Positions 7,846-17,857 of a stretch of DNA of 64,000 nucleotides are shown one piece after another (the stretch's first letter is position 1; every line of letters starts with the position of its first letter). The stretch lies in contig PTEU01000002.1 in assembly GCA_004359425.1 (NCBI GenBank), forward strand, positions 300,514 to 364,513, written 5' to 3'. The notes under the pieces are model-generated. The model was given only the letters and a program-made list of their open reading frames with translations. It was not told the DNA's origin and did no database searches. Source of the stretch: Ideonella sp. MAG2 (lineage in GTDB: Bacteria; Pseudomonadota; Gammaproteobacteria; Burkholderiales; Burkholderiaceae_C). Made by a program: the position numbers and the translations under genes.

Positions 7846-10800
7846 TCAGCCCGCAAGGTGCTCCAGGTCGGCGATCTCACTGTAATTGGCAATCAAAGAC
7901 GACAAGGGCTCGTCTATCACCTTGCGGAGTTCGGGCTCGCGGTCAAACGAGGCCTCCAAGCCCAAAAAGCGCGCAACCGACTCGCACACCTCAGCGCGGA
8001 AGTGGCCAGACTCGTCGAACACGCTTTCGTAGTCCACGGACAGGCGTTGTTGCTCATCCAAGCCCGAGTCGATGAGATCTGTGGAGCGACGGCGTTTTTT
8101 CATCGCGCTCAGGAGTTGCGCCTTGTCAATCGTGACTTGCCGCTTTTCAGGCAAGGCATTGTCTTGCCCCACTCGGTGGTGATAGCGGCCTGTACTGACC
8201 GCCACCAAGTTGGAGACCACTGAGTAGAAATGCTGACGCCGCAAATGAATCACCTTCACCCGGCTGCGTTTGATGGTGCGCAGCAGCGGCGGATTGGTGA
8301 ACGGCATCTGCCACGCCTCTGGCAGCAGGGTCAGGTGCTCGTATTTGATGTCCAGCAAGGCAATGGCCTGAGGCTCCTTAGGGAGCAGTGACACCAGATA
8401 AGCTTGGAAGACTTCAGCGCTTCGCTCGGGAAAGATCAAGTCGGGGTCCCGCGCCACTTGCTCGCGCAAAAACTTGAAATAGCCCAAGGGGTTGTTGGAG
8501 TTAAAAATCTCGCCGCGGTCGCGAATCAGGGCGTGCGACGCCATCATGCGCCGAAAGACGGTGGTGCCAGAGCGCACGCCGCCGATGAAGAAAACAATAC
8601 GAGAGAGTTGTTCTTCAGTCAGGCGAGCCAATCCGCTGTTGTTCTTGTCGGTCATGATCAATGAGTCTCCAATATGCAAAACCTGTTGCAGCGTTGGCAG
8701 GCGGGACAGCAGCTCTTGCGCCAGCGCGCATTGATCGTCCCTCGCCAAAAAATGCACCACAGGTGCCTCAGCCCCCATGTGCAAGCGGTTGGGCTTCCAA
8801 CGCCAGGTCGGCACCAGCATGTGATGAACATGGGGGCCCAAAACAGCGGGCAACGGAGCATGAGGGTGGGATTCGATCCAGGTGGTCTCAAGGCATTGAT
8901 CGGTGAGGGCCTTGATCACTGGGGCCGAGGGTGGGGACCCCAACTGCCGCAACACATCCATGCGCAGGAACAGCGGCGCGCGCAGGGCTTCCCCGTCTAG
9001 GTTGGCCAGTTCAGGGCAAAAGCGCATCACCCACAAGATGGGCCGGGCGCTGCGTGCCAAGAGCTCGGGCAGAGAGACCACCATATGGTTTAAGCCCAAG
9101 GACCGCCCCGGCGGCGGGCTGACATGGGGCGCGACCGCCAACTTGCAGTCCACCGCCAAGCCGTTAAAGGCCTCGAACAGCGTCGCCTGGTGGGTGGGCA
9201 ACCATTGGTCGACATACAAGACCACCTGCGCTTGCTGCATCAGCAAGTTGATGGTTTGGTAGATTTGCTCGCGATACGCCGACTCGGGGTCGAAAAAAGC
9301 ATGGTCCATGGTCACCACCGCCGTGGGTCGGCGATGGATGCGCGAAATCGTGGCGTCCAAGGCAGCTTGGACCTGGTGTTGCATGCGCGCGTGGGTGGCG
9401 TGCGTTGCCGCCGTTAAATCGGTGAGCACCTCTGGCTGCCGGGCAATTTGGCAGCACACCTCGGCCACTTCTGCCATGGTTTGGCATCGGTGCCAAGCAT
9501 GCTCCGTCGGGATGCCCTCCAACGCATGCCCCATGGCGACAATGGGCACCCCCGCCGCAAAGGCCTCCACGGCTTTGATCTTCAAGCCCGTGCTGAAGGC
9601 CAAGGGGATGACCACCACATCGACATCGCGGTAAAACGCCTCAACACTCGCCACGGGGCCGGCCAAGTCCACCCCTTCCACCTGGGCCAAGTCGCCTAGC
9701 CGGGAGCACATCGAGCCCACATAGCGGATCAAAACCTTGACCCCTTGGGCCTTGAAGATGGGGAGCGCTACATCCACAAAGGCTCGCGCATTCTGAACGT
9801 TAATGACATTGCCCGACCCGAGCATGCCAATCACCAGGACGCCTTCGTCGTCAAACCGGCGAATGCGTGCCACTGGGGCGCTGGGCTCCGCATGGGGCAT
9901 AGTGATGCAGGGCACGTTGCCCATGCTGCGGTAGATCACTGCCTCTTCGTCTTTGATGGCCCAAACAAGTTGCGCGCGAGCCACCGCTATGCTCTCTTGC
10001 TCGCGGGTGGTGTAGAAAAACTCAGGCTTGAGCCCATGTTGCTCCAACAACTGGCGTCGCCCGGTGAACAAGTCATGGGTGTCCAGAATGCGCAGCACAT
10101 TCGGCGGAGCCAACTCCAAGGCCTTGCTCATGAAGGCGTAGTTGACGATGAAGGCATCAAAGTGCTGCCGCTTGAACAACCACTTCAGGGTGGTGGCAAT
10201 GCTGTCGTCCCACCATTCATCAATGGTGTAGTCCTGGCCCGCCGGTGGGTTGTAGGTGTGGCGCGAGGTGGGGGCCACATGAAAGCTGTCCCAAGCGGCC
10301 GTCATGTCCCGCACCAAGTCGTTGGGCAAGAACTCGAACCACCACTCCTGTGGGTAATACACGAAGTGAACCCGAGCGCCTCGCGCCTGTAGCTCTTTGC
10401 AGATCGCATAAATGCGTTTGCGGTTGCCTTGGTCCGGTGGATGCGTGGGCGTGGGCGAGAGCACGAGGATGTCGACCCCCAATTGGCGTGGCGTTTTGCC
10501 CTCTGGCACCGGGGGGGTATGCAAAGCGGCCACGGTGAAGCACAGGCTGGTCACGCCCACGGTTTCGCGAGCCGGTAAAACGCCCGACAACATCAGGACG
10601 CGCTGCCCTTGTTCGGTGACGAGTTTGATCTCCTGTTCTTCACTGGTGCAACGCAGATGCGCTGCGCGCTCACGTCCCCACAGGGGAATGTGCAAGGTGA
10701 ATATGGCGTCTCGGCTGCGGTCAAGGTGCAGCTCAAATTGGAAATTGGCGGCCGGGCCACTCCAGCGGAAGGCCGTGCCTTTGCCATCTTTTTCAACAAG

Positions 10801-11085
10801 ATGCAGGCCTGCCGTCGGCGGCATGGGGGCCGTGGCGTCTATGGTGACGCTGTGTCTGAGTTGGTAGTCCGACTTGGCAGCGGGCAACAAAATATCTCTT
10901 GCGCGCTGAACCGTGCGGATGACTTCGAGCTCGCGGCTCAGTTGCCCTAAACGCTCACGCAACTCATCGGCCTCCACACGCTGGGTGGCCAGTTCGGTCG
11001 CCAGCGCTTCCAGCACGTTTTGATCACCGAGTTGCTCACGGATCTCACGAGTCATTGCTTGAATTTTTTGCGCTTTGCTGTCCAT
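7846..11085 (-). CDS. Large fusion: coiled coil + GT4 glycosyltransferase + C-terminal sulfotransferase
   Basis: The 1079-aa protein has several parts. Residues 1-65 look like a coiled coil. Residues about 70-190 look like a beta-rich domain. A GT4/GT-B glycosyltransferase spans about 204-560, with DILVLSPTPTHPPDQGNRKR, RILDTHDLFTGRR and the donor-site region STGLKIKAVEAFAAGVPIVA. An unassigned stretch follows (about 575-800). From about 830 there is a PAPS-dependent sulfotransferase domain with FFIGGVRSGTTVFRRMM (5'-phosphosulfate loop) and VKVIHLRRQHFYSVVSNLVA (3'-phosphate loop). The GT4 part resembles the shorter GT4 at 61340, sharing a LDTHDIFxxR-type motif and TGLKIKxVE. It probably both adds and sulfates a sugar, or couples the two steps. 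No substrate can be named. Confidence 0.82.
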   Translation of the reverse strand: MDSKAQKIQAMTREIREQLGDQNVLEALATELATQRVEADELRERLGQLSRELEVIRTVQRARDILLPAAKSDYQLRHSVTIDATAPMPPTAGLHLVEKDGKGTAFRWSGPAANFQFELHLDRSRDAIFTLHIPLWGRERAAHLRCTSEEQEIKLVTEQGQRVLMLSGVLPARETVGVTSLCFTVAALHTPPVPEGKTPRQLGVDILVLSPTPTHPPDQGNRKRIYAICKELQARGARVHFVYYPQEWWFEFLPNDLVRDMTAAWDSFHVAPTSRHTYNPPAGQDYTIDEWWDDSIATTLKWLFKRQHFDAFIVNYAFMSKALELAPPNVLRILDTHDLFTGRRQLLEQHGLKPEFFYTTREQESIAVARAQLVWAIKDEEAVIYRSMGNVPCITMPHAEPSAPVARIRRFDDEGVLVIGMLGSGNVINVQNARAFVDVALPIFKAQGVKVLIRYVGSMCSRLGDLAQVEGVDLAGPVASVEAFYRDVDVVVIPLAFSTGLKIKAVEAFAAGVPIVAMGHALEGIPTEHAWHRCQTMAEVAEVCCQIARQPEVLTDLTAATHATHARMQHQVQAALDATISRIHRRPTAVVTMDHAFFDPESAYREQIYQTINLLMQQAQVVLYVDQWLPTHQATLFEAFNGLAVDCKLAVAPHVSPPPGRSLGLNHMVVSLPELLARSARPILWVMRFCPELANLDGEALRAPLFLRMDVLRQLGSPPSAPVIKALTDQCLETTWIESHPHAPLPAVLGPHVHHMLVPTWRWKPNRLHMGAEAPVVHFLARDDQCALAQELLSRLPTLQQVLHIGDSLIMTDKNNSGLARLTEEQLSRIVFFIGGVRSGTTVFRRMMASHALIRDRGEIFNSNNPLGYFKFLREQVARDPDLIFPERSAEVFQAYLVSLLPKEPQAIALLDIKYEHLTLLPEAWQMPFTNPPLLRTIKRSRVKVIHLRRQHFYSVVSNLVAVSTGRYHHRVGQDNALPEKRQVTIDKAQLLSAMKKRRRSTDLIDSGLDEQQRLSVDYESVFDESGHFRAEVCESVARFLGLEASFDREPELRKVIDEPLSSLIANYSEIADLEHLAG

Positions 11086-11329
11086 GTGGAAAGGTCCGTG
11101 GCTCGATCTATTGATTCCCCTGGGCTGGGGTGGCGAGAAAGGAATTCAGGGAATACCCCTGGATGCGCGGCCGCTTGCTTGCGCGGCGCGAAACATGACA
11201 CATAGTGGGAACTTTCAGAAATGGTAGCAAGGAAGCCGCCACCGCCACAGCCCCTAGGAGCCTATCCATCAACTTAGTGGCAGACTGCATCCGACCCTTC
11301 ACACTCCTTCTTTTTGCTTGTCCCCTTTG

Positions 11330-14069
11330 ATGCCCTCCCCCACCGGCCGTGCCAACGCCCAGACCTTGATTGAACGTTTTGAGGTGCTGTTGGCGGCCCC
11401 GCATCCCGCCTCGCCCGCCTTGAACAAGGCCCGGGTCTTGCTGAACAAGTTGCGGGCAGACGATGCCGTGGCTGCCCATTGGCTGGCCGTGGCCCAGGCC
11501 TTGCACAGCGCCACCCTCAAGAACCGCTCGGCACCGCCTGCCGAAGCCGTTCACTGCTTTTTGGAGGCCTTGGAGCGGGGCTGGGCAGAGACACCCAATT
11601 CGGCGCGGCCAGCACTGGCAATTGGCCCCACCGCTGCTGAATTCTCTGGACGGCTTTTGGGCACCGGGCAAACCCTGGACTGGCGAGCTGGCCGGGGCAC
11701 TGGCCACACTGGCCCAGCACAGCCCACACCTGCACGAATTGGGCCTGACGGCACGCTGGCTGCATCGCTTGCTGCCGCTGGCCGTGCGTAGCGCCCATGA
11801 CCCAGAGCGCGTGGTGCTACACAGTGCGGTGCTGACCTTGGGCGTACGCACTGTGGATTTACCCGCACTGCGTCGCTTTTTGGAGGCGATATCGCCGCAT
11901 CACCCACCTGCTGCTCTGGAGCCTGCCCTGACCTCGGCCTTGAGTTGCTTGGCCCAATTTGAGCCGGATGCTCAAGTTGCAGGTTGGCTGGCACAGGCCA
12001 GTGAGTGGTTCGTCGGCTCCGCCCCGGTGCTGCTGGAGCGTGCGCGCTGGAGCCAGCGCAAGGGCGAAGCACCCAGCGAGGTGATGGCCTTGGTGGACGC
12101 GATTGCGCCTGGCCATTCAGGCTATCGCCGGGCCATGCTGTGGATGGCTGACAGCTTGTTCTTCGCCGGGCAGGCGCAGGACGCAGAACGCTACTACCAG
12201 CGCGCAGGCCAGGTGCGCAGCTTGACCGGGTCTGAGCAAGCACGGATGGCGCATTTGCAAATGCGCCAAAGCACCTCAGCCCAAGACGCCCTGGATGCAC
12301 CAGGGGCCGAGGTCAGCAGTGACAGTGGTTGGCAAGGCGTAGACACCGGCGTGCTGAGCGAGGCCCTGGCCTTGGTGGGCAGTTGGCTGGGGGCCGAGCC
12401 GGTACGCAACAGCGCCGCACGTGCTGCACTAGAAGGCTTGGCCGAGCGCTCCCTGGCCCATTGCCGCACGCAATGGCCGAATCAAGAGACCGTGCCGGTG
12501 GACTTGGTGCTGCAACTGGCTCGGCTCTTGCAGCAAATCAGCGAGCAGCGCTATGGTCACTTGGCCGAGATTGAGGCCGCCTTTCCTTACCATCGCGGTG
12601 CCGCCTATGGCGAACTCGACCCCGCGCTGGGTGCCAGCCTCCATCAAGCGGCTCTGCACCATGTGGCCTTGATGGCCCAACTGGCTACTCAAACAGGCAG
12701 CGGCTTGACGCGCCAAGCCGGTTTGCGAGTCTGGTTGGAACTGTTGCGATGGGGCGTGCAGGCGCTGCTGGGTCTAGAGCAGGCCGAAGAGGCCTTGGCC
12801 TGGGTTCGCCAAGCGCAGGATGTCTTGGGGCCTAGCATGGGGCGCAGCGTGCTCATCGCCCTGGAAGAACGTTGCCTGTTGGCGCAAGGCCTGCTGCCAG
12901 AAGCCCAGGCCTTGAGGCTGACCATGGCCCAAGAGGCTGACGCGGTGCTGTTGCCGCTGCGGGAATGGGATGAGTGGGTCGGTGCCGCTTTAGGGGAGTT
13001 GCCCGGGCAGACGCATCACGGCGACTCCGCTTGGCAAGATCAGGTGGCAAGCGGCCGCTTCGAGACCGTCACCGCCGATGGCGTGCTGACCGAGCACGTC
13101 CACCACACCGCCCCCGTGCGCCTGGAAGCAGTGCGCCTGCCCGATTTGAAAGTTCGCCTCTCCTACGGCTTGATCCACGATCAAGCGGGCCTGCTGAGGC
13201 CCCACGCTTGGCACCGCACCATGGGTGAGTTTCCCTATGCCCACACCGATGTGCTCAGCACCAGCGCTCGGGGCACCAGCCTGCGCCGCCCCTCGGCCAC
13301 GCGCGCGGTGGACTTCCCTGTGTTGGTGTTGGCCAATATGGACGCCTTGGAGCACCGCAACTATTACCACTGGATGATGCTGATCTTGCCCAGGATTTTG
13401 GTGGCGCAAGATGCAGGCTGGCTGCAGGGGCGTCAACTGTTACTGCCCGCCGAGCTGCCGAGCTGGATGTTCAGCAGCCTCACCGACCTGGGTTTCACCC
13501 CAGCGCAATGGTGTACCTACACCCGCGATGAAACCCTGCACCTGCACGATGCGCTGGTGATCTCGCCGCTGGAGTTTGCCAGCCCGACCTTGCTGCATCT
13601 GCTGCGCACCCGCCTGTGGCAGGCAGCGGGCCTGGATATTGACCGCCCGCCGCGCGCGGACAAGCGCGTCTTCATCTCGCGCCGCAGCGAAAACCGCCGC
13701 CCGCTCATGAACGAAACGGCGGTGATGGCCCATGCTGAATCACTGGGTTTTGAAGTGGTCGCCCCCGAGACCCTCCCCCTGCTGGATCAGGTGCGCCTCT
13801 TTGCAAGTGCCAGCGCTGTGGCCGGGCCTCCTGGTGCGGCCTTCACCAATCTGGCATGGGCTCAAGCAGGGACCAGGGTGGTCGCCCTTTACAAGCCCGA
13901 TGTACACCTGCCCACCTTTGTGGACATCTCCGTGATTCGTGAGCAAAAACACCGCTGGCTCTTGGGCAAACCGGTGCCGGGCTTCGAGCGTGCCAGTCTG
14001 GTGAACGCCCCCTATACCGTGAACATCGCCCAAGCCCATGACGCGCTGCGCTGGGCTTGCGGCCATTGA
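11330..14069 (+). pseudogene. GT61-type glycosyltransferase with helical N-terminus, frameshifted near 11.6 kb
   Basis: A good N-terminal frame starts at ATG 11330 (MPSPTGRANAQTLIERFEV) and reads LEALERGWAETP near 11,600. The continuation lies one base further on (frame of 11463-14069, LAPPLLNSLDGFWAPGKPW onward) with no start of its own. One extra base, or two lost, around 11,600-11,640 explains this. With the shift repaired, the protein has about 912 aa, close to the 890-aa paralogue that follows. The C-terminus is GT61/DUF563-like, with HRNYYHWMMLILPRILVAQD, LLLPAELPSWMFSSL, ETLPLLDQVRLF and AGPPGAAFTNLAWAQ. The N-terminal half is alpha-helical and repeat-like. The true product may be intact if this is a base-calling error. 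I see no clear ribosome-binding site at 11330. Confidence 0.78.
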
Positions 14070-16741
14070 TGATGCAGTCATTCATCCACCGTGTGAGCAC
14101 GCTGGCGCAGCAGACTGGCCGCGCATTCCCAGGTGGTGAGGACTTGGCGCTCAAGCTGCTGAGGGCTCCCCATGCCGCCGCACCGCGCCGACGCTTGGCC
14201 AAAGCCATGGTGGCTTGGCTGCGCGAAACCACCGAACCCCCGCCTGGCTTGCCCGGCCTGGTGGGCGAGGCCATCACCTTGGCCTGGCAGGGTTTGAGCG
14301 ACACCGAGCGCTTGGAGAGTGGGCTCATGCCCGCCTACATGCGCGTGCTGCGCCAGACTCAGCAACACGACGCCTTGCTGCAAATGCTGGAGCAAGGGTA
14401 TTGCCGCCCAGAGCCCGACGATGCTTGGCTGCAAACCGCGCTAGCCGGCTTGGCTTGGGTGGCGCGCGAGTGTCCGGATGGCTCCAACCAACGCAGAGTA
14501 GCCCGCCTGCTCAGTGCTTGGTTAGCGATGCCCGACTCGGCCGCTTGGCTGCAAGGCCTGCCCAACGCCAGCGCACAAACGCTGGCCAATGCCTTGCTCA
14601 AAACCGGCGTATTGAGCGGCTTGGCGGCTCTGCTCAACCACCATCTCCAAGCGCTGGACCCTGACCAAACGGCTCGCGGGCTGACCGCCCTGGTGCAACA
14701 CTTGGGCGGCGCAACAGTGCGCGATGGGGCGCAGCAGGCCGTCGCCCTTCACCCCCGCCACCCTGGCCTGCGCTTGGTCTTGCTGCAAGCCATGGCCGAC
14801 TGTGGGGCCAGCATGGCTGACATGGCACCCTTGTGCCAAGGGGTCGATCTCTCTCACCCCAGCGCAGAGGCATTCTTAAGTGGGGTGGCCACCTGGGCGT
14901 TTGAATCGGGGCAGGCCAAGGTCGCACAGGAGACCTTGCAAGCACTGGCGACCCTGGGGCCTTTGCCGCCCGCCAATGCCGCCCAGTGGCAGCACCTCAG
15001 CGTCAAGCAAGGCGGAGGGCCGGTGGCAGACGCCAGCCCCCTCGACCTGAGCGCGCTCGCCGCTGTGCAAGAGGCCTTGACCCCCTTGGCTGACTTGCTC
15101 GCCATCGCCCCCTTGCACAGCAGCCCCTACAGTGCCGCTGCGCTGCGCGCCCGCAGCGCAGAAGCCCTGGCTCATTTCGAGCACACCTTGGCGGCGCAGG
15201 CGGCGTTGAGCTGGGCCCAAGCAGAAGAAGCGGCCAACACCTTGTGGGCCTTGGCCAACGCAGGCCCCCTGGAGTTGCGCCACTGGCAAGGCGTGTTCCC
15301 CTTCGACTTTGGGCCTGACCTCGGGTGCATTGACCCGCTGCGCGCCAGTGCGTTGTGCGACGCCGTTCTTACACATCTGTTGAGTCTGTGCCAACATCAG
15401 TTGCGAGGCCTAACCGGGCAGATTCAAGAGGTCTTGCAAATCGCCCGCTGGCTGTGTGAAGCCCGCTGGGCTTTGGGGCAGGCCCCCGAGGCCTTGGCCG
15501 ACATTGCCCGGCTGCAGGCCCAGCTTGCGCCATGGGGCGACTGGGCGTGGTGGGCCTTGTTGGAACGCTGTGCGCTGGAAGCAGGCGATGAGGCCAGCGC
15601 GCGCAACGCCCGGCAACAACTGCCCTTGGTTGCCGAGAGCGAAACCCACACCGCGCTGGAGTGGGACGATTGGCTGGGCGAACAAGCAGCGCATCAGCGG
15701 CTGCTGTGCAGCGACCCTGCCCTCCCTGGCACCTGGCAAATTGCCAGCCCGGATGGCCGAGTCCGTGAGGCGGCGTTTGCCACCCTGCCTTGCCAGCTCA
15801 GCAGCGTAGCGGTTCGCCATGTGCAGGTCCGACATAGCCACTTGTTGGTGTCGGCGGACGGTCGCTATTTGCTGCCCCATGCCTGGCACCGGCAAATGGG
15901 GGCCTTTCCCTTCCCGCACCCGGGCCTGCTCAGCCGCGGCCTGCGCGGGGCCACGCTGCGCAAGCCCAGCCAGGTGGATCGGGTGGACGAAGCCTTGCTG
16001 GTTGTGGCGAATATGGACGCCACCTTTCACCGCAACTACTACCACTGGATGGTGCTGACCCTGCCGCGCATCCACTGGGCCATGGCACAGGGGCTGCTGG
16101 ATGGCCGACGCTTGCTGCTGCCCGCCGAGTTGTCGGGCTGGATGTTCCAGAGCCTGCACGACATCGGCCTGCCCCAGGAGGCGCTCTACCTTTATCGGCA
16201 AGACCAAACCTTGGAACTGGCCGACGCCTTGCTGCTCTCGCCCCAAGAGTGGGCCAGTGCGACCCAAATTGAGGCGCTGCGGCAAACACTCTGGCGAGCT
16301 GCCGGGCTGGACCCCACCGCCCCGCCGCCCGCGCAGCGCCTGCTGTACCTGACGCGCCAAGGCGAAGTCCGTCGCCCCTTTGCCCAAGAAGCGGCGGTGG
16401 CGGCGCTGGCCACTCAACTTGGCTTTGAGTGTGTGGCCCCTGAAACTTTGAGCGTGTTGGCGCAGGTGCGCCTCTTTGCCGAGGCGCGCGCCATCGCAGG
16501 GCCACCGGGCGCTGCCTTTACCAACCTGATGTGGGCGCAGGCCAGCACCAAGGTGCTGACCCTGTTCAAAGAAGACATCAACGGCCCAACTTTCTTGGAC
16601 CTGTCGTTCATTCGAGGCCAACAACACCGATGGTTGCAGGGCCAAAGCCTGCCGGGCTTTGAGCACACCTCGGTGGTGACCTCGCCCTATGCCATCGACC
16701 TGGCGCTGGCCGAGCGCGAGCTGCGCTGGGCAGCCACCTGA
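14069..16741 (+). CDS. GT61-type glycosyltransferase, paralogue of the preceding gene
   Basis: This 890-aa protein has a helical N-terminal half of unknown role and a C-terminal GT61/DUF563-type domain. Its motifs nearly repeat those of its neighbour: FHRNYYHWMVLTLPRIHWAM, LLLPAELSGWMFQSLHDIG, ETLSVLAQVRLFAEA and AGPPGAAFTNLMWAQ. The family is best known from plant and animal xylosyl- and GlcNAc-transferases and also occurs in bacterial capsule and O-antigen loci. The ATG at 14069 overlaps the stop of the upstream copy (TGATG), so the two are translationally coupled and probably arose by tandem duplication. An ATG at 14072 is equally possible. Acceptor and donor sugars are not predictable. 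Confidence 0.8.
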   Translation: MMQSFIHRVSTLAQQTGRAFPGGEDLALKLLRAPHAAAPRRRLAKAMVAWLRETTEPPPGLPGLVGEAITLAWQGLSDTERLESGLMPAYMRVLRQTQQHDALLQMLEQGYCRPEPDDAWLQTALAGLAWVARECPDGSNQRRVARLLSAWLAMPDSAAWLQGLPNASAQTLANALLKTGVLSGLAALLNHHLQALDPDQTARGLTALVQHLGGATVRDGAQQAVALHPRHPGLRLVLLQAMADCGASMADMAPLCQGVDLSHPSAEAFLSGVATWAFESGQAKVAQETLQALATLGPLPPANAAQWQHLSVKQGGGPVADASPLDLSALAAVQEALTPLADLLAIAPLHSSPYSAAALRARSAEALAHFEHTLAAQAALSWAQAEEAANTLWALANAGPLELRHWQGVFPFDFGPDLGCIDPLRASALCDAVLTHLLSLCQHQLRGLTGQIQEVLQIARWLCEARWALGQAPEALADIARLQAQLAPWGDWAWWALLERCALEAGDEASARNARQQLPLVAESETHTALEWDDWLGEQAAHQRLLCSDPALPGTWQIASPDGRVREAAFATLPCQLSSVAVRHVQVRHSHLLVSADGRYLLPHAWHRQMGAFPFPHPGLLSRGLRGATLRKPSQVDRVDEALLVVANMDATFHRNYYHWMVLTLPRIHWAMAQGLLDGRRLLLPAELSGWMFQSLHDIGLPQEALYLYRQDQTLELADALLLSPQEWASATQIEALRQTLWRAAGLDPTAPPPAQRLLYLTRQGEVRRPFAQEAAVAALATQLGFECVAPETLSVLAQVRLFAEARAIAGPPGAAFTNLMWAQASTKVLTLFKEDINGPTFLDLSFIRGQQHRWLQGQSLPGFEHTSVVTSPYAIDLALAERELRWAAT

Positions 16742-16750
16742 GGAGCCCCT

Positions 16751-17857
16751 GTGCGCGTACCGTTTTTGGACTTGCAAGCCCTCTACCGCGAGGACGCCAC
16801 CGCCTACGACGCGGCCTATCGCCGCGTGATGGACAGCGGGCGGTGGATTTTGGGGCCGGAACTCAGCGGCTTTGAAGCGGCTTTTGCCCGCTACTGCGGC
16901 CGCCGCCATGCCGTGGGCGTGGGCAATGGCCTGGAGGCCTTGCGCCTGGCCTTGTTGGTCGCAGGCATTGGCCCGGGAGATGAGGTCATCGTGCCAGCCC
17001 ATACCTTTATTGCCACCTGGTTGGCGGTGCAGCAGTGTGGTGCCACGCCCGTCCCGGTGGAGCCCGAAGAGGGCTACTTCAACATCAGCGCCGAGGGCGT
17101 GCGCGCCGCACTGAGCCCCCGCACGCGGGCCGTTATTCCGGTGCACCTCTACGGCCACTGCGCGGACGGCCCTGCCCTTGAGGCGCTGTGTGCCAGCCAA
17201 GGGTTGGTGCTGATTGAAGATGCGGCCCAGGCGCAGGGGGCCGGTTGGGGTGAGCGCCGCGTTGGCAGCTTCGGGGCGCTGAGTGCCTTTAGCTTTTACC
17301 CTGGCAAAAACCTGGGCGCATTTGGCGATGCGGGGGCCGTGTTGACTGACGACGATGCACTGGCCCACGCGCTGCGCCTACAGCGCAATTACGGCAGCAG
17401 CCAGCGCTACGCCCACGACAGCCTGGGCACCAACAGCCGGCTTGATGAAGTTCAGGCCGCTTGGCTGACGGTGCGCCTGGCCAAGCTGGACGCACACAAT
17501 GCAAGGCGCGCCCGAGTGGCAGCGCTGTACGCCCAACATCTAGCAGGCATTCCTGGCCTGCACCTGCCCCGCACCGCCCCCGGCAGCCAGCCCGCCTGGC
17601 ATTTGTACGTGGTGCAAACCGACAAGCGCCAGGCCTTGCAGCAGTATTTGCAAGCGCAGGGCATCGAGACCCTGGTGCACTACCCTCAGCCGGTCTACGG
17701 TTTTGCGCCGTTCGCTGCCTACCGGCCCACCCCGCGCACCCGCAGCGACGCGATCTGCGAGCAGGTCTTGAGCCTGCCCATGGGCCCCCACCTGAGTGAG
17801 TCCCAGGTCATGCTGGTATGCGAGGCGGTGCGCCATTTTTTTGAGGCCCACCCATGA
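16751..17857 (+). CDS. DegT/DnrJ/EryC1 aminotransferase (FdtB/QdtB-like)
   Basis: This PLP enzyme (368 aa, normal length) transfers an amino group from glutamate to a keto-sugar nucleotide. The Schiff-base lysine is K186 in FSFYPGKNLGAFGDAG. Family motifs include VGVGNGLEALRLAL, IVPAHTFIATW, LIEDAAQAQGA and the late LVHYPQPVY. The GTG start has AGGAG 8 bases upstream, 9 bases after the GT61 stop. Together with RmlA (20710) and the FdtA-like cupin (18509) it suggests a dTDP-3-amino-3,6-dideoxyhexose such as Fuc3N or Qui3N. The exact product cannot be decided from sequence. Its stop overlaps the next gene by 4 bases. Confidence 0.88.
   Translation: MRVPFLDLQALYREDATAYDAAYRRVMDSGRWILGPELSGFEAAFARYCGRRHAVGVGNGLEALRLALLVAGIGPGDEVIVPAHTFIATWLAVQQCGATPVPVEPEEGYFNISAEGVRAALSPRTRAVIPVHLYGHCADGPALEALCASQGLVLIEDAAQAQGAGWGERRVGSFGALSAFSFYPGKNLGAFGDAGAVLTDDDALAHALRLQRNYGSSQRYAHDSLGTNSRLDEVQAAWLTVRLAKLDAHNARRARVAALYAQHLAGIPGLHLPRTAPGSQPAWHLYVVQTDKRQALQQYLQAQGIETLVHYPQPVYGFAPFAAYRPTPRTRSDAICEQVLSLPMGPHLSESQVMLVCEAVRHFFEAHP

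Noticed and set aside
11463..11620. Start codon at 11463 for the first GT61 gene
   Set aside because: Its first about 50 residues (Trp/Pro/Arg-rich) are the shifted reading of the real N-terminal frame that starts at 11330.
11600..11640. Programmed ribosomal frameshift in the GT61 gene
   Set aside because: I see no slippery heptamer followed by a clear pseudoknot or hairpin; a plain indel is simpler.
15410..17368. A 652-codon open frame on the reverse strand across the second GT61 gene and the aminotransferase gene
   Set aside because: It is the antisense shadow of two well-supported genes in high-GC DNA; its sequence is rich in Gln, His, Gly and Arg and matches nothing I know.
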